Positions 6,001-6,907 of a stretch of DNA of 6,907 nt are shown here, piece by piece. The number at the start of each line of letters is the position of its first letter. Position 1 is the stretch's first letter. A program made the translations under genes and the position numbers. This DNA is from a gamma proteobacterium symbiont of Bathyaustriella thionipta (GTDB lineage: Bacteria; Pseudomonadota; Gammaproteobacteria; Chromatiales; Chromatiaceae). Location: the NCBI GenBank assembly GCA_025656895.1, contig JAHXHF010000056.1, forward strand, positions 1 to 6,907, written 5' to 3'. A model generated the notes under the pieces. That model saw only the letters and a list, made by a program, of their open reading frames with translations. It searched no databases and was not told the origin of the DNA.

Positions 6001-6029
6001 ATTATCCGGTCTGGTGGCCAATCTGTCAA
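6001..6029 (-). promoter_or_regulatory. Sigma70-type promoter for rpsT
   Basis: On the minus strand TTGACA (6029-6024) is followed by a 17-bp spacer and GATAAT (6006-6001, five of six consensus bases). The start should fall near 5994, giving a leader of about 40 nt. Its strength suits a ribosomal protein gene with a weak start codon. Confidence 0.85.
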
Positions 6030-6096
6030 GTGATGCTTTTGATGTGGTGATGCAAAAAAAGGGCGATCACTACACTAACTTGGCATTGAGCGCCTG

Positions 6097-6907
6097 ATGT
6101 CCGATGATAGTCCCACTTTAACCTTGCAAGAGCCTGTTCAACTTATGAATGATTATAAACTGATCTCGACAGCCGACGAACTGGCGGCCATGTGCTCATT
6201 ATTAAGTAATGCCGAATGGGTCGCTCTGGATACCGAGTTCATGCGTGAAAAAACCTACTATCCTGAATTTTGCCTGTTGCAACTGGCCAGTGAACAGGGT
6301 CTGTTTTGCGTTGACCCGCTTGCGATTGAAGATCTGAGTGCCTTGAAAGCGGTACTGCTCAATCCGCAGTGTTTGAAAATCATGCACGCGGGGCGTCAGG
6401 ATATGGAGCTTTTCTATCATCTCTGGCAGTCCGTACCCGCACCTATTTTTGATACCCAGATTGCGGCCATGCTGGCAGGGCTGGGTGATCAGATGGGTTA
6501 TGCCGCACTGGTGCAGAGGCTTACTCAGGTTTCTCTGGGTAAGGCCCATTCACGGGCTGACTGGAAACGTCGTCCGCTCAGCCGGGATGAGCTGGAATAC
6601 GCCATGGATGATGTGCGTTATCTGTACCCCCTCTACCAGAAATTACAGGAAAAACTGCAGCAGCTTGAGCGCAGCGACTGGGTGCAACCGGAAATGGACT
6701 TGCTGGTTGATAGCCAGCTTTACCGGCCCGACCTGGAAAATTTATGGCAAAAAACCGCCCGTAGACAAAAACTGGGTGGTGCATCATTGTTGTTATTGAA
6801 GAAGCTGGCGGCCTGGAGAGAACAGCGTGCGCAGCACAGTAACCGGCCACGTAAATGGATTATGAAAGATGACCTGATGCTGGATATGGCCAAGCGTATG
6901 CCGCAAG
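6097..6907 (+). CDS. rnd: Ribonuclease D, 5' part (runs off the right edge)
   Basis: This is a DEDDy 3'-5' exoribonuclease that trims tRNA and other small RNA precursors. The visible 270 residues cover the exonuclease domain and the start of the HRDC domain. Catalytic residues: D45 and E47 (ALDTEF), D102 (HAGRQDMELF), Y168 and D172 (EYAMDDVRYL). The first HRDC helices appear at about 225-270 (LLLLKKLAAWREQRA). Two starts are possible: ATG 6097 with GAG 6 nt upstream, or ATG 6145, which gives MNDYKLISTADELA and matches the E. coli N-terminus (MNYQMITTDDALA) better. I report the longer form. No convincing promoter was found in 6030-6096. The C-terminal part is missing only because the window ends. 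Confidence 0.93.
   Translation, partial: MSDDSPTLTLQEPVQLMNDYKLISTADELAAMCSLLSNAEWVALDTEFMREKTYYPEFCLLQLASEQGLFCVDPLAIEDLSALKAVLLNPQCLKIMHAGRQDMELFYHLWQSVPAPIFDTQIAAMLAGLGDQMGYAALVQRLTQVSLGKAHSRADWKRRPLSRDELEYAMDDVRYLYPLYQKLQEKLQQLERSDWVQPEMDLLVDSQLYRPDLENLWQKTARRQKLGGASLLLLKKLAAWREQRAQHSNRPRKWIMKDDLMLDMAKRMPQ

Noticed and set aside
6039..6076. A promoter for rnd using TTGATG and TACACT
   Set aside because: The spacing is 26 bp, far from 17, and neither box is a good match.

Overview
This window looks like housekeeping DNA from a proteobacterium, most likely a gammaproteobacterium. The evidence is the order rplU-rpmA-obgE-proB, then rpsT on the opposite strand, then rnd, plus a YbgI-type Nif3 protein, a UUG-started rpsT and sigma70-like promoters with 17-bp spacers. 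I cannot name a genus, and a betaproteobacterium is not excluded. One insertion sequence interrupts this otherwise ordinary region.

Layout. Bases 1-114 are the left flank; a short reading frame enters from the edge and stops at 68. About 115-1650 is an intact IS110-family element of the IS1111 group: a transposase on the minus strand (506-1558), perfect 14-bp subterminal inverted repeats (118-131 and 1630-1643), and about 390 nt of non-coding DNA downstream of the transposase. That non-coding part holds a 75-nt near-perfect hairpin (396-470) and a structured stretch (about 160-310) that is a candidate bridge/seek RNA. Short words in this stretch match the element's own tips and the adjoining target DNA. 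The element ends 27 bp before the ybgI start codon and so separates ybgI from its native upstream region.

From 1678 to the end: ybgI (Nif3 family), a weak terminator, and a palindromic intergenic repeat built on CGCAAAG units. A strong promoter follows, driving rplU and rpmA (50S proteins L21 and L27). A hairpin terminator separates rpmA from obgE (ribosome-assembly GTPase), and proB (glutamate 5-kinase, proline synthesis) follows 8 nt after obgE. A symmetric terminator at 5644-5677 serves proB and the convergent rpsT (30S protein S20). rpsT has its own promoter and starts with UUG. The 5' part of rnd (RNase D) runs off the right edge, divergent from rpsT.

The genes fall mainly into translation and ribosome biogenesis (L21, L27, ObgE, S20) and RNA processing (RNase D), with proB a metabolic passenger. 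The least ordinary part of the window is the insertion sequence and its non-coding end.
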